A program made the translations under genes and the position numbers. From a virus, in the IMG/VR virus record IMGVR_UViG_3300036861_000469, positions 1 to 50,033 of that record: 50,033 nucleotides of DNA. One strand, written 5' to 3'. The notes under the pieces are model-generated. The model searched no databases, was not told the DNA's origin, and saw only the letters and a list, made by a program, of their open reading frames with translations. Positions 6,797 through 14,776 of this stretch are shown one piece after another; within the stretch, counting starts at the first letter, position 1; every line of letters starts with the position of its first letter.

Positions 6797-7252
6797 GTGT
6801 ACGAAGTCCTGATCCGTCACAGCGACGAACGCGAACGCATGGAGCGTGGACGCGTCCCGACGCTCCTCCGCTCGAACCCTACCGACGCCGGCTGGGATCT
6901 CGAAGCCTGGCTGCCGCACGGTCCGTACGGTGTCGACCCCGGGGAGCGCTTCGCCGTCCCCACGGGGATCTGTATCTGCCCGCCACCGGGTGTGGGATTC
7001 CGCATCGTCGGACGGTCCTCGACGTACTTCAAGCACGGCCTGGAGATCTCGGAGAGCATCGTCGACCCGGGGTACCAAGGCGCACTGATGATCATGCTGC
7101 TGAACCGCACCGCGCGACAGGTCGTGATCCAGAACGGGCAGCGCCTCGCACAGGTGATCTTCTTCCCGATCGTCCCGGTCACCTTGACGCCGGTCGCGGA
7201 GTTTCCAAGGACCCCCCGCGGCACCCGCGGGCTGGGGTCCACGGGGGAGTGA
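6797..7252 (+). CDS. dut: Trimeric dUTPase
   Basis: 151 residues from GTG 6797. All five dUTPase motifs are present: DAGWDL (30-35), GRSS (72-75), a third motif with VDPGYQG including the uracil-stacking Tyr93, NGQRLAQ (113-119) and a C-terminal RGTRGLGSTG. It hydrolyses dUTP to dUMP and pyrophosphate, keeping uracil out of phage DNA and supplying dUMP. It forms a set with the UDG-like protein at 8736. Stop TGA 7250-7252 overlaps ATG 7252. Confidence 0.93.
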   Translation: MYEVLIRHSDERERMERGRVPTLLRSNPTDAGWDLEAWLPHGPYGVDPGERFAVPTGICICPPPGVGFRIVGRSSTYFKHGLEISESIVDPGYQGALMIMLLNRTARQVVIQNGQRLAQVIFFPIVPVTLTPVAEFPRTPRGTRGLGSTGE

Positions 7253-8046
7253 TGAGCGACTACGCATCCGAGTCCGGACACTGGTACAAGCCTGACGGGT
7301 CTCCGTGCTACACCATCCGCGGGAAGAACGGTCGCGAACGCAACACCACCTTGCGCGACGCGCGGACGATGAACCTCTTCCCGTCCGTCACGACCGTCAC
7401 CGGCCAGGCTGCGGCGCCTGCGCTGGAACTCTGGAAGATCAAGCAAGCCGTCCTGGCCGCGCTCACGCTCCCGCGCGTGGAGGGGGAGTCCTCCGAGATG
7501 CTCGTGGAGCGGATCCTCACCGACAGCCGCACCGAGGCGAAGGCAGCCGCAGACCGCGGGACCCTCATCCACGGCGCGATCGAGCAGAAGATGCTACACC
7601 AGGCACCGGCCGCGGACCTGGTCCCGTTCGCCGACGCTGCGATGCTCGCGCTGGACGACCGCTTCCCTGGCGCCACGTGGTCGATGGAGAAGTCCTTCGC
7701 ATCACCGATAGGCTTCGGCGGGAAGGTGGACCTCCACTCCATGGCAGGCTTCGGATCCCCCGACGGGATCGTCGTCGACTACAAGACCAAGGACATCTCC
7801 GCGATGCAGAACGTGAAGTGCTACGACAACCACTTCATGCAGATCGCTGCCTACCGTGCCGGCCTGGGGATCCCGAACGCCCGCGGAGCGAACATGTTCG
7901 TCGCGAGGCAGCGCGGACCGTTCGACCCCGTCTCGGTCGTGCTGATCGAACACGACCCCGAGGACCTGGCGCGTGGGTGGAGGATGTTCGAGGCACTCCT
8001 CGCGTACTTCTACGCCCGCACGGGACTGGTGCAGGTGCCCGCGTGA
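7252..8046 (+). CDS. RecB-like PD-(D/E)XK nuclease
   Basis: 264 residues; ATG 7252 preferred over GTG 7249. The order of motifs fits the Cas4/RecB-like superfamily: a His in GTLIHGAIE, Asp in GGKVDLHS, DYKTK with catalytic Asp and Lys, then QIAAYRAG (the QxxxY motif). Likely a dsDNA exonuclease that produces single-stranded ends for the ATPase encoded at 4983, or that degrades host DNA. No Cys cluster is seen, so an Fe-S-free type. Stop overlaps the next GTG. Confidence 0.8.
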   Translation: MSDYASESGHWYKPDGSPCYTIRGKNGRERNTTLRDARTMNLFPSVTTVTGQAAAPALELWKIKQAVLAALTLPRVEGESSEMLVERILTDSRTEAKAAADRGTLIHGAIEQKMLHQAPAADLVPFADAAMLALDDRFPGATWSMEKSFASPIGFGGKVDLHSMAGFGSPDGIVVDYKTKDISAMQNVKCYDNHFMQIAAYRAGLGIPNARGANMFVARQRGPFDPVSVVLIEHDPEDLARGWRMFEALLAYFYARTGLVQVPA

Positions 8047-8303
8047 ACGAGCCCGCATCGCCGATCCGGAAGCCGTGGATCACCCTCGCGTTCTACGACG
8101 ACGGCGCGGTGACCAGCGTGGCCGGTCCTGGGAGGTTCCCTGCGGAGCCGATCGACATCAACCGGACCCTCGGTGCGGTGCTGGTGATTCTCTACCAGGT
8201 CGCGCAGGCAGGGTACGAGCGGATGCTGCAGAAGGCGCATCACGAGTACAGCATCCAGGAGCATCTGCGCGCGATGGTCCCGGCTTCGGACAAGGAGATG
8301 TGA
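8043..8303 (+). CDS. Hypothetical protein, 86 aa
   Basis: GTG 8043 overlaps the nuclease stop (GTGA) and TGA 8301-8303 overlaps the next ATG. Predicted beta strand plus helix (GAVLVILYQVAQAGYERML). No recognised family; probably an accessory replication gene by position. Confidence 0.65.
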   Translation: MNEPASPIRKPWITLAFYDDGAVTSVAGPGRFPAEPIDINRTLGAVLVILYQVAQAGYERMLQKAHHEYSIQEHLRAMVPASDKEM

Positions 8304-8554
8304 TGAAGTCGATCTGCCCGTGCGCGGACTGTAATCCAGCCACTGGCAGCGGTGGTCTGCCGGTACGATATATCCACGTCCAGGCAGCCTTCGACTCGAA
8401 CGGGAACATCGTCGGGTTCGATCTACCGGCACACATGGTCGGAGACGATCTTCGGAAGGTCGTCGCAGAGATGGTTCGGGTGCTGGGGACGGGACCGAAG
8501 ACTGCGAAGCCCGCGGCGCCTGGGAAGAAGATCAAGTGGAGGGAGTTCCTGTGA
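8303..8554 (+). CDS. Hypothetical protein, 83 aa, N-terminal Cys motif
   Basis: Begins MKSICPCADC, a possible metal site, followed by a small alpha/beta domain and a basic Lys-rich tail (GKKIKWREF). Coupled on both sides. Function unknown. Confidence 0.6.
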   Translation: MKSICPCADCNPATGSGGLPVRYIHVQAAFDSNGNIVGFDLPAHMVGDDLRKVVAEMVRVLGTGPKTAKPAAPGKKIKWREFL

Positions 8555-8739
8555 AGCGGGTGGAGCGCGAGACCATCGTCGGCAGGAAGGTGACGTCAAC
8601 TTCGGATGGCTACTTCCCTGTCGTCCCCGGACCGATGTGGATCTGCATCCTCTGCTGGGCGATCACCCTCAACGAGACCCGTGAGGACCACCGGAAGGTC
8701 TGTCGAGAACGATACACCGAGTTCGGTCCGACGTCATGA
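8551..8739 (+). CDS. Small zinc-finger-like protein, 62 aa
   Basis: GTG 8551 (GTGA overlap). Contains ICILCW followed by H-x3-C (EDHRKVCRER), a C-x2-C...H-x3-C arrangement able to bind zinc. Its stop overlaps the next ATG (8736-8739). Function unknown. Confidence 0.6.
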   Translation: MKRVERETIVGRKVTSTSDGYFPVVPGPMWICILCWAITLNETREDHRKVCRERYTEFGPTS

Positions 8740-9941
8740 TCCTCGTCCCCCCCGACGGTCCTCTGGACGCTCGCTTCATCCCGATCGGTGAAGCCCCGGG
8801 TCCCGAGGAGGAGAAGCGCGGGATCCCGTTCGTCCCGACCGCTCCGTCCGGGAAGATCCTGAAGGAAGGCGCGCTCTCCGGCAGCGTCCCGCGCGACAAG
8901 ATGCGAATCCTCAACGTGAGCCCGTACCGCGTCGAGTGGGAGGACGGTCCGCTGCACCTCATGCGGATCCGCGACCAGGTCGCCGCGCTCCAGGCCGAGA
9001 TCGATCGCTGCACCGAGGCGCGCACACTCCTGCTCATCGGCGCCGACGCAGCCGAAGCCGTCCTGGGGATCTGCGGTCCGCAGCGCGACCCGGACAACCC
9101 GAAGAAGCGCCTGACCCCATCGATCCAGGACTACCACGGATCCACCTTCACGCGCGCGGAGGCGCTCGCGCTACAAGCCTGGGCGCGCGAGAACGGCATC
9201 CCCACCGTGCAGGGGCTCCCGCCGAAGGTCCACAGCGTCTGCGTCACCCTCCACCCCGCGTTCGCGCTGCACGGGAACATGCCGCGATTCAAACTCGCGA
9301 TCAAGATGGCGATCGGTCGTGCGGCGCTTCTCAGCCAGTCTGCGGTCGCGCCGTCGCGTCCCGGGGCGGAGGTCTTCGATCTCTACGCGACACCCGAGGC
9401 ACTCACCGGGTGGCTAGGCGCCTGGGGACCCGTGGACGTCACGTCCGACGTGGAGACCCCGCGGGACAACCCGAAGCGGATCCTCCTCTGCGGCGTAGGT
9501 ATCGCCACGGAGAAGATCCTCGTCTTCGACTGGACCGCGGCGCACGTGGAGATTATGCGTCGGTGGTTCCGCATGGCTGGCGCGACGGTCGGGCACAACT
9601 TCCTCTACGATCTCCGGGCGTTCGCAGCGTACGACGTCCGGCCGGTGAAGCCGCGGTCGATCTATGACACCATCGCTGCCTGCGCTCGGCTGCAGCCCGT
9701 GGACGACGAGGTGCGGGACTTCCCGTGGCTCTCCCTCACGACGTGCGTGGCCAGGCACCGCCCGGGGTTCTACTACTGGAAGGAAGCGGAGCGGACGTGT
9801 CAGCAGGCGCTCTACCAGGCTTCGTTCCCGTGGTGCGCGCCGGAGGACTTCGACAGGCTCTACAACGGAGTGGACGTGTACCAGAACAGCGCGCTGTGGA
9901 TGGTGGTGAAGCCGCTGCTGCAGAGAGAGGGGATGCTGTGA
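8736..9941 (+). CDS. UDG-like domain fused to 3'-5' exonuclease (N-terminal half of a split DNA polymerase)
   Basis: 401 residues. N-terminal 1-190 resembles the family 4/5 uracil-DNA glycosylase fold: GEAPGPEEEKRG near the start, PFVPTA, and a late HPAFAL. Residues 215-401 are a DnaQ/Pol I proofreading domain with all three motifs: ExoI DVE, ExoII VGHNFLYDL and ExoIII YNGVD. The protein ends at LLQREGML, where undivided phage family A polymerases go on into the helix leading to the polymerase domain; that continuation appears at 11866. UDG-exo-polymerase order is known from SPO1-type polymerases. Glycosylase activity is not assured. Confidence 0.85.
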   Translation: MILVPPDGPLDARFIPIGEAPGPEEEKRGIPFVPTAPSGKILKEGALSGSVPRDKMRILNVSPYRVEWEDGPLHLMRIRDQVAALQAEIDRCTEARTLLLIGADAAEAVLGICGPQRDPDNPKKRLTPSIQDYHGSTFTRAEALALQAWARENGIPTVQGLPPKVHSVCVTLHPAFALHGNMPRFKLAIKMAIGRAALLSQSAVAPSRPGAEVFDLYATPEALTGWLGAWGPVDVTSDVETPRDNPKRILLCGVGIATEKILVFDWTAAHVEIMRRWFRMAGATVGHNFLYDLRAFAAYDVRPVKPRSIYDTIAACARLQPVDDEVRDFPWLSLTTCVARHRPGFYYWKEAERTCQQALYQASFPWCAPEDFDRLYNGVDVYQNSALWMVVKPLLQREGML

Positions 9942-10432
9942 AGATCTGTCAAGGACCGGGATGCGAGGCAATAATCCCGGAGGGAGCAAGACCTGACAAG
10001 ATCTACTGCGCACCAAAGTGTCGTCGCGCACGTTCGATAGCAAGATATCCGGAAAGGTATCGTGCCCGACGACTTGCATGGTTGGCTCAAAATTACAATA
10101 GAATTCGATCTGCCGATCAAATTTACATGAGACGATTAAAGGATGCCTTCCATGCTGTCTATGGATCAGAGTGCATCTGCTGTGGAGAATCTGAACCAAG
10201 GTTCTTGACTATCGCACACCTCAATCACGACGGCGGAATGCGTCGGAAACAATTGGGTGGCATCGGTACTCGTGGGGCGGGCAGATGCGGTAAAGCCACA
10301 CTCATCGTTGATCTGAAGCGCCGTGGATGGCCAAAGGATGAAGGGATTGCCGTGCAGTGCTTCAACTGTAACTGTGCGACTTCGCTTCCCGGTAGTGTCT
10401 GTCCGCATGAGATCCAAAGGAAAAGTCTATGA
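9938..10432 (+). CDS. HNH-type endonuclease, probable mobile gene
   Basis: 164 residues from GTG 9938 (GTGA overlap). The N-terminus has a Cys cluster (CQGPGC, then YCAPKC). The core shows ECICCGE, HLNHDGG and CFNCNC, the Cys-paired beta-beta-alpha metal layout of HNH endonucleases. The DNA from about 9950 to 10520 is clearly AT-richer than both sides and uses unlike codons (ATA, AGA), a sign of transfer. Such free-standing HNH enzymes drive the spread of DNA into polymerase genes. The stop overlaps the methyltransferase ATG (10429-10432). Confidence 0.75.
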   Translation: MKICQGPGCEAIIPEGARPDKIYCAPKCRRARSIARYPERYRARRLAWLAQNYNRIRSADQIYMRRLKDAFHAVYGSECICCGESEPRFLTIAHLNHDGGMRRKQLGGIGTRGAGRCGKATLIVDLKRRGWPKDEGIAVQCFNCNCATSLPGSVCPHEIQRKSL

Positions 10433-11307
10433 TCGCACAAGATCGATGGCGTCTTCATCTCGCAGATATCACCCAGAAGATCAACTTTCCACTTGTGAGT
10501 AATCAGGCGGATGCAATAGTGACTGATCCTCCCTACGAGATCGACATCCACGGGCTGGAGTGGGACGGCAGCGGAGTCGCGTTCGACGTCCGTACATGGC
10601 GCAGGGTCTTCGAGGTCGCGAAGCCCGGGGCGTATATGGTCGCGTTCGGATCCCCCCGGCGCTGCCACCGGATGATCTGCGCGGTCGAGGACGCCGGCTG
10701 GGAGATCATGGACACGATCTTCTGGCTGCACGCCCAAGGCTTCCCGCGGGTCCAGACCGTCCTCAAGCCTGCCCAGGAGACCATCGTCCTCGCGCGCAAG
10801 CCCGCGAAGGGTCGCAGCCTGAAGCAGAACCTCGGGGAGCGCGGGGTGGGGGCGCTGCAGATCGAGCGCTGCAGAGTGAACGGGCTCTGGCCGGCGAACG
10901 TCATGGTCGACGAGACCGCGAAGGCACTGCTGCCGAAGTCGGAGTACGGAGACCTGCGAAGGTTCCTCTTCGTCTCGAAGCCGTCCACCGCGGAGCGGGA
11001 CCTGGGCTGCGACGCGCTGCCGATGAGCAAGAAGCACGTCGTGATGAAGGACAAGGACGCCTCCGTGGGTAGGAACTTCCATCCCACCGTGAAGCCTGTC
11101 GATCTCATGGAGTGGCTCTGCCGGCTCGTCACCCCACCGCGCGGGCTTGTCTACGATCCGTTCACCGGCTCCGGGACCACCGGGGTAGCCGCGCTGCGGA
11201 TGGGGTTCAGGTTCGTGGGTACCGAGAAGAACAAGGAGTACATCCCGATCGCGCGGGCACGCATGTCCCGGGCAGCGGTCAGCAAGGAAGCGAGGGTGAA
11301 CTGGTGA
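10429..11307 (+). CDS. DNA methyltransferase (N6-adenine/N4-cytosine, beta-type order)
   Basis: 292 residues. The catalytic DPPY is at 33-36 and the SAM-binding DPFTGSGTTG at 243-252 near the C-terminus; motif IV before motif I is the beta arrangement. It methylates DNA, perhaps protecting the phage from host restriction or from its own HNH enzyme. No cognate restriction gene is seen. The first 90 bases share the AT-rich composition of the HNH gene, then GC rises sharply, so the transfer boundary lies inside the gene's 5' end. Stop overlaps the next GTG. Confidence 0.88.
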   Translation: MIAQDRWRLHLADITQKINFPLVSNQADAIVTDPPYEIDIHGLEWDGSGVAFDVRTWRRVFEVAKPGAYMVAFGSPRRCHRMICAVEDAGWEIMDTIFWLHAQGFPRVQTVLKPAQETIVLARKPAKGRSLKQNLGERGVGALQIERCRVNGLWPANVMVDETAKALLPKSEYGDLRRFLFVSKPSTAERDLGCDALPMSKKHVVMKDKDASVGRNFHPTVKPVDLMEWLCRLVTPPRGLVYDPFTGSGTTGVAALRMGFRFVGTEKNKEYIPIARARMSRAAVSKEARVNW

Positions 11308-11537
11308 CGCTCACAGACGCAGGACGCATCCGAGTCAGGTCCCTAGCGGACGCGCTCGAAGCCTTCATCGCGAAGGAACTCGGCCCGGTCCTCGAAGGGG
11401 ACAAGACCCTCACGACCTACGAGGTCCGCCTGGACATGCCGGCGCGGCTGCTCTACAACGAAGTGAAGACCCCCGACACCGCGAAGGTCACGATCTGCCT
11501 GAACTTCTTCCTGCCGACGGATGGGATCGATCTGTGA
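11304..11537 (+). CDS. Hypothetical protein, 77 aa (paralogue of next gene)
   Basis: GTG 11304. Contains TYEVRLDMPARLLYNE ... KVTICLNFFLP, closely paralleling TFDLELECPADLLYKE ... KVKLNLTFFAP in the next gene. This looks like a tandem duplication. Beta-rich, no catalytic residues recognised. Part of the segment separating the two polymerase halves. Confidence 0.65.
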   Translation: MTLTDAGRIRVRSLADALEAFIAKELGPVLEGDKTLTTYEVRLDMPARLLYNEVKTPDTAKVTICLNFFLPTDGIDL

Positions 11538-11866
11538 CCGTCACCCCCGAAGCGAAGGAGAAGATCAAAGAGATGCTGCAGATGTGCTACGCCTTCATCC
11601 TGCACCAGATGCCGGAGATCCTCATGGACGGGAAGACGCAGCAGACCTTCGATCTCGAACTGGAGTGCCCGGCGGACCTCCTGTACAAGGAATGCAAACT
11701 CCGCACGGCCGACATCGGGAAGGTGAAACTCAACCTCACCTTCTTCGCGCCGGAGAGGAAGTCGATGATCCTGTTTCCGTTCGGAAGACCGCAGCCGCTG
11801 GGGGTGCCGGAGAAGCCCGAGCCAGTGAAGCCACCGACGATCCCCGAGCCCGACCCGGAGGACTGA
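11534..11866 (+). CDS. Hypothetical protein, 110 aa (paralogue of previous gene)
   Basis: GTG 11534 (GTGA overlap). Shares the TF-x-LEL-x-C-PADLLYKE core with the gene before it, then adds a Pro-rich C-terminal tail (PEKPEPVKPPTIPEPD). Stop TGA 11864-11866 overlaps the polymerase ATG. Function unknown; position suggests a polymerase accessory, or passenger cargo. Confidence 0.65.
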   Translation: MTVTPEAKEKIKEMLQMCYAFILHQMPEILMDGKTQQTFDLELECPADLLYKECKLRTADIGKVKLNLTFFAPERKSMILFPFGRPQPLGVPEKPEPVKPPTIPEPDPED

Positions 11867-13551
11867 TGGGGCTCTTCCTGGACGTCCTCTCCCCCGCGAT
11901 CCCCGTCCTCGCGCGCCTTGAGGAGCGTGGGATCCCGCTGGACGTCCGCGTGCGCGACGACCTCCGCGAGAAGACCCAGGCCAGGCTGGACGCTGCGTGC
12001 GCGAAGATCATCCCCCTCGCGCAGCAGTACCACACCCGCCGGCTCGCGAGGATCCAGCAGGCCATCGACCGGCTCTACCAGGACGCCTCCGACGCAATCG
12101 CTGCGATCCCAGCGTGCCCGGAGCATCCGGAGTACTTCGGGAAGATCGCACGCAAGAAGTCCATGTGCTGCATGAAGCACTTCGACGACATGAAGCCTGC
12201 CTGGGCGAAGGTCCGGGACCTCAAGGCACGCATCGTGAAGGGGCGCGGGAAACTCGACCAGGTCGGCGACGCGTTCGATCCCAAGAACCCCACGCACTGG
12301 CGCTTCCTCCTCTTCGACGAACTCGGGCTGAACCTCCAGCCGACATCCTACACCGACAAGATGACCCCGCAGGTGAACGAACACGCCTTCGACCTCCTAC
12401 GGCGCCGGAACCCGCACATCGAACTCCTGGCGATGCAGGTCGACATCCAGGAGACCAAGACCCGGCTCACCACCCGCCTGGCCGTGGAGCCCGAAGGCGA
12501 CGGCCGGGTCCACACCCCGTACTCGATCCACCGCACGTGGAACCTCCGCGTCTCCAGCGGCAGCGACGCCTCCGAGGCGGAGGAGATCCGCGAGGGGGTC
12601 GGCAACATGCAGAACGTCCCGAAGCGCGACCGGATCATGTACCGCGCCGAGCCCGGGAAGGTCTTCATCCAGCCCGACCTCTCCCAGGTCGAAGCCCGCG
12701 TGCAAGCCTGGCTCGCGAAGGACATCAAGATGCTCACCGCCTGGCGGGACGGCATGGACATCCATGCGATGACTGCTGCAGCGATCTATGGCATAGACCG
12801 CGTCGGGGACTGGGTCGAGGAGACGAAGCGCCGGCTGGTACGCATCGCCGGGATCATGCAGCCGATCCGTCAGATGGGGAAGAAGCGTCGCCACGGTGGG
12901 AACTACGGCATGGGGGATTCCAAGTTCGCGGACATGACCGGCATCACCCTGCAGGAGGCACGGCACATCTCCGCGGCGGACAGGGTCGAGTGGCCGAGGC
13001 TCTATGCCTTCCAGAAGGAGGAGATCGAGCAAGCGTCGCGGGATCGATTCCTGCGGAACCCATTCGGGGCGCTGGTGCGGTTCTACTCCTTCCGGCAGCG
13101 CGATGGCGTCTGGGAGATCTGCGCCCGAGAGGAGGCACTGTCCTTCCGGCCGGCTTCCACCGTCGCGTGCATGATCATCATGATGCTGGATCCCGTGGAC
13201 GAGGTCCCCGGTGGGGAACTCCTCACCACGACGCACGATTCCTATCTCTCTCAGGTTGACAACGACCCCATAGCGATCGTAAACTATGTCCAAGCGGTTC
13301 GTGAGATCATGTCGAGGGAGTGGCCACAACTTGGTGCGATCGAAGGCTTCGGATACTTCAAATGCCCGGTGGACTTCAAGGTCGGGTTCAACTGGGGCGA
13401 TCGCCACGACTGCAAACCGACATGCCAGAACCGCCGGCCGGAATCTCCGAACGAGCCTTGCGACGATCACAACCCCGATGGCCTGGAGGACTTCGACAAA
13501 TGGATGAAGCAATACACACCCGCCGCATGCTCGCCCGCCTCCGCGGTGTGA
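11866..13551 (+). CDS. polA: Family A DNA polymerase, polymerase domain only
   Basis: 561 residues, without an exonuclease domain. It opens GLFLDVLSPAIPVLARLEERGIPLD, the segment that in intact phage Pol I proteins links exonuclease and thumb, directly continuing the end of the protein at 8736. Motif A is DLSQVEARV, motif B carries K-x-x-R...NYGMG, and motif C is THDSYL: the catalytic Asp is kept but the usual HDE is HDS. A 60-residue Cys-containing insertion (ACPEHPEYF ... SMCCMKHF) lies in the thumb region and the C-terminal tail has CKPTCQNR. It replicates phage DNA, presumably with the exonuclease part as a second chain. Confidence 0.9.
   Translation: MGLFLDVLSPAIPVLARLEERGIPLDVRVRDDLREKTQARLDAACAKIIPLAQQYHTRRLARIQQAIDRLYQDASDAIAAIPACPEHPEYFGKIARKKSMCCMKHFDDMKPAWAKVRDLKARIVKGRGKLDQVGDAFDPKNPTHWRFLLFDELGLNLQPTSYTDKMTPQVNEHAFDLLRRRNPHIELLAMQVDIQETKTRLTTRLAVEPEGDGRVHTPYSIHRTWNLRVSSGSDASEAEEIREGVGNMQNVPKRDRIMYRAEPGKVFIQPDLSQVEARVQAWLAKDIKMLTAWRDGMDIHAMTAAAIYGIDRVGDWVEETKRRLVRIAGIMQPIRQMGKKRRHGGNYGMGDSKFADMTGITLQEARHISAADRVEWPRLYAFQKEEIEQASRDRFLRNPFGALVRFYSFRQRDGVWEICAREEALSFRPASTVACMIIMMLDPVDEVPGGELLTTTHDSYLSQVDNDPIAIVNYVQAVREIMSREWPQLGAIEGFGYFKCPVDFKVGFNWGDRHDCKPTCQNRRPESPNEPCDDHNPDGLEDFDKWMKQYTPAACSPASAV
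13256..13285 (+). promoter_or_regulatory. Promoter-like site inside the polymerase gene
   Basis: TTGACA (13256-13261), 18-base spacer, TAAACT (13280-13285). The match extends to the shared flanks TTGACAAC and CGTAAACT, so it belongs with the phage promoter group, and could raise transcription of the nucleotide and lysis genes downstream of 13548. Confidence 0.55.
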
Positions 13552-13877
13552 ACCTCCGGCGCCACCAGGAGAACCCGGTGCGCCAGCAGGACGACGCGAA
13601 CATGGCCGCGCGCGAGGCGACCTTCTCCTGCGGGATCTGTCAGCATGGGGGTGGGACCCTCGTGTCAACGCGGAAGGATATCCCTGCGCCGGAGTTCCCG
13701 TATCGGCACGCGCACCCGAGGTTCTGCGTGCAGTACCACTTCCCGCGCAGAGTCTTCGCGCCGTTCGCCAGGCACATCAAGCAGGCGAACAGCAGGGTGA
13801 AGCAGCGCTTCAACGCCATCGGCCGGACCGAGGTGGCTCCGCGGCGCACGGCACCTCGACCGCAGAAAGCCGGGTGA
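13548..13877 (+). CDS. Hypothetical Cys-containing protein, 109 aa
   Basis: GTG 13548 is chosen because it overlaps the polymerase stop (GTGA); in-frame ATG 13500 and 13527 would overlap more. FSCGICQHGG, then Cys near FCVQYHFP, could form a metal site; the C-terminus is strongly basic (NSRVKQRF, RRTAPRPQKAG), suggesting nucleic acid binding. Family unknown. Confidence 0.6.
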   Translation: MNLRRHQENPVRQQDDANMAAREATFSCGICQHGGGTLVSTRKDIPAPEFPYRHAHPRFCVQYHFPRRVFAPFARHIKQANSRVKQRFNAIGRTEVAPRRTAPRPQKAG

Positions 13878-13880
13878 TGC

Positions 13881-14045
13881 GTGAGCGGCTGGAAGAACCC
13901 CCTCTGGAAGAAGCCGTCGGAGTGGATGGTGATCGGGAAGACAAGCAAGTCCCGCAGCGCACGGAAGAACGACACCCTGATCGCAGCGCTACTGACGCAG
14001 GCGCAACGGAAGGTCCGTCGCGAACTCGCAAGGAGGCGGTACTAG
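13881..14045 (+). CDS. Small basic protein, 54 aa
   Basis: GTG 13881, three bases after the previous stop, to TAG 14043-14045, abutting the next ATG. The product is Lys/Arg/Trp-rich (SGWKNPLWKKPSEW ... VRRELARRRY). An alternative frame from ATG 13877 is open further, but its translation is of the low-complexity shadow type. Function unknown. Confidence 0.5.
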   Translation: MSGWKNPLWKKPSEWMVIGKTSKSRSARKNDTLIAALLTQAQRKVRRELARRRY

Positions 14046-14312
14046 ATGCCGTACGTGGAGTCCGACAAGCGTGCTACGAAGCCTTGCGGGTGCTTGGCGA
14101 CGCCACCGCAGGACGCGGGCACGCTCGCGTACGAGGTCACCAGGACCTGCACGGCCTGGCTGGACCGGCAGCCTACGAGGGGCTTCTTGGCGTTCGCTAC
14201 CTGCATCGGGGTTCTGATCTGCGTCGTGCTGGAGATCTACCGACGGATCGTGGCGCCGTACGAGGACCTGGCGAGGGTCCGGAACGGGGACGTGGGAGGG
14301 ATGGGAAGATGA
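14046..14312 (+). CDS. Single-span membrane protein, 88 aa
   Basis: ATG 14046 follows the previous TAG with no gap. One membrane segment, FLAFATCIGVLICVVLEI, lies at about 46-64, and the N-terminal half contains three Cys. Stop overlaps the next ATG (ATGA). Unknown role, possibly membrane attachment or host takeover. Confidence 0.6.
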   Translation: MPYVESDKRATKPCGCLATPPQDAGTLAYEVTRTCTAWLDRQPTRGFLAFATCIGVLICVVLEIYRRIVAPYEDLARVRNGDVGGMGR

Positions 14313-14776
14313 ACGACAAGTTCTTGGTGCTACCGAAGGGAGCGACGCCTGTGGTCCCACCGAAGGCAGTGAAACACGACGACGGCAAACTCCGCTACGA
14401 TCTCATCCCAGCGGAGCCATTCGAGGAGGTCGTCCTCGTCTACACCAACGGGGCGCTGACCTACGCCGACCGGAACTGGGAACTCGGCATGACCTGGGGA
14501 CGCGTCTTCGGCGCGATGCTACGCCATGCCTGGGCGTTCTGGCGCGGGGAGCGCTACGACCGGGAGTGCCGAAACAAGGAGTGCATGGTCGACGGCCGGC
14601 GCACCATCCTCCCGATGGCTGCGGCGCACGACAGGTTCGTGCCGTGTCCGAAGTGCGGGCTCGTAGCGAAGCGCCAGGAGCATCTCGCGGCCGTGGTCTG
14701 GTGCGCGCTCGGACTGATGGAGTACGAGAACACGCACCCCGAACTCGACGACCGGCCGCGGAAGGTGTCCGCGTGA
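14309..14776 (+). CDS. dATP/dGTP diphosphohydrolase-like (MazZ-type) protein with zinc-ribbon insert
   Basis: 155 residues. The pattern HDDGKLRYDLIPAEPFEEVV ... GALTYADRNWELGM...RHAWAFWRGE and, later, EHLAAVVWCALGLMEYE is that of the dATP/dGTP diphosphohydrolase N-terminal family, a MazG-fold group that includes MazZ of 2-aminoadenine phages. Between WRGE and EHL there is an insert with C-x4-C (about 90-95) and C-x2-C (VPCPKCG), a likely zinc ribbon. It would remove pyrophosphate from purine dNTPs. The domain is also common in phages with ordinary DNA. Confidence 0.75.
   Translation: MNDKFLVLPKGATPVVPPKAVKHDDGKLRYDLIPAEPFEEVVLVYTNGALTYADRNWELGMTWGRVFGAMLRHAWAFWRGERYDRECRNKECMVDGRRTILPMAAAHDRFVPCPKCGLVAKRQEHLAAVVWCALGLMEYENTHPELDDRPRKVSA

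Noticed and set aside
12397-13668. 423-codon minus-strand frame
   Set aside because: Antisense to the polymerase gene; composition-driven.
13877-14308. Long frame from ATG 13877 joined to the MazZ-type gene
   Set aside because: Upstream of 14309 the translation is shadow-like; separate genes at 13881 and 14046 with abutting starts explain the region better.
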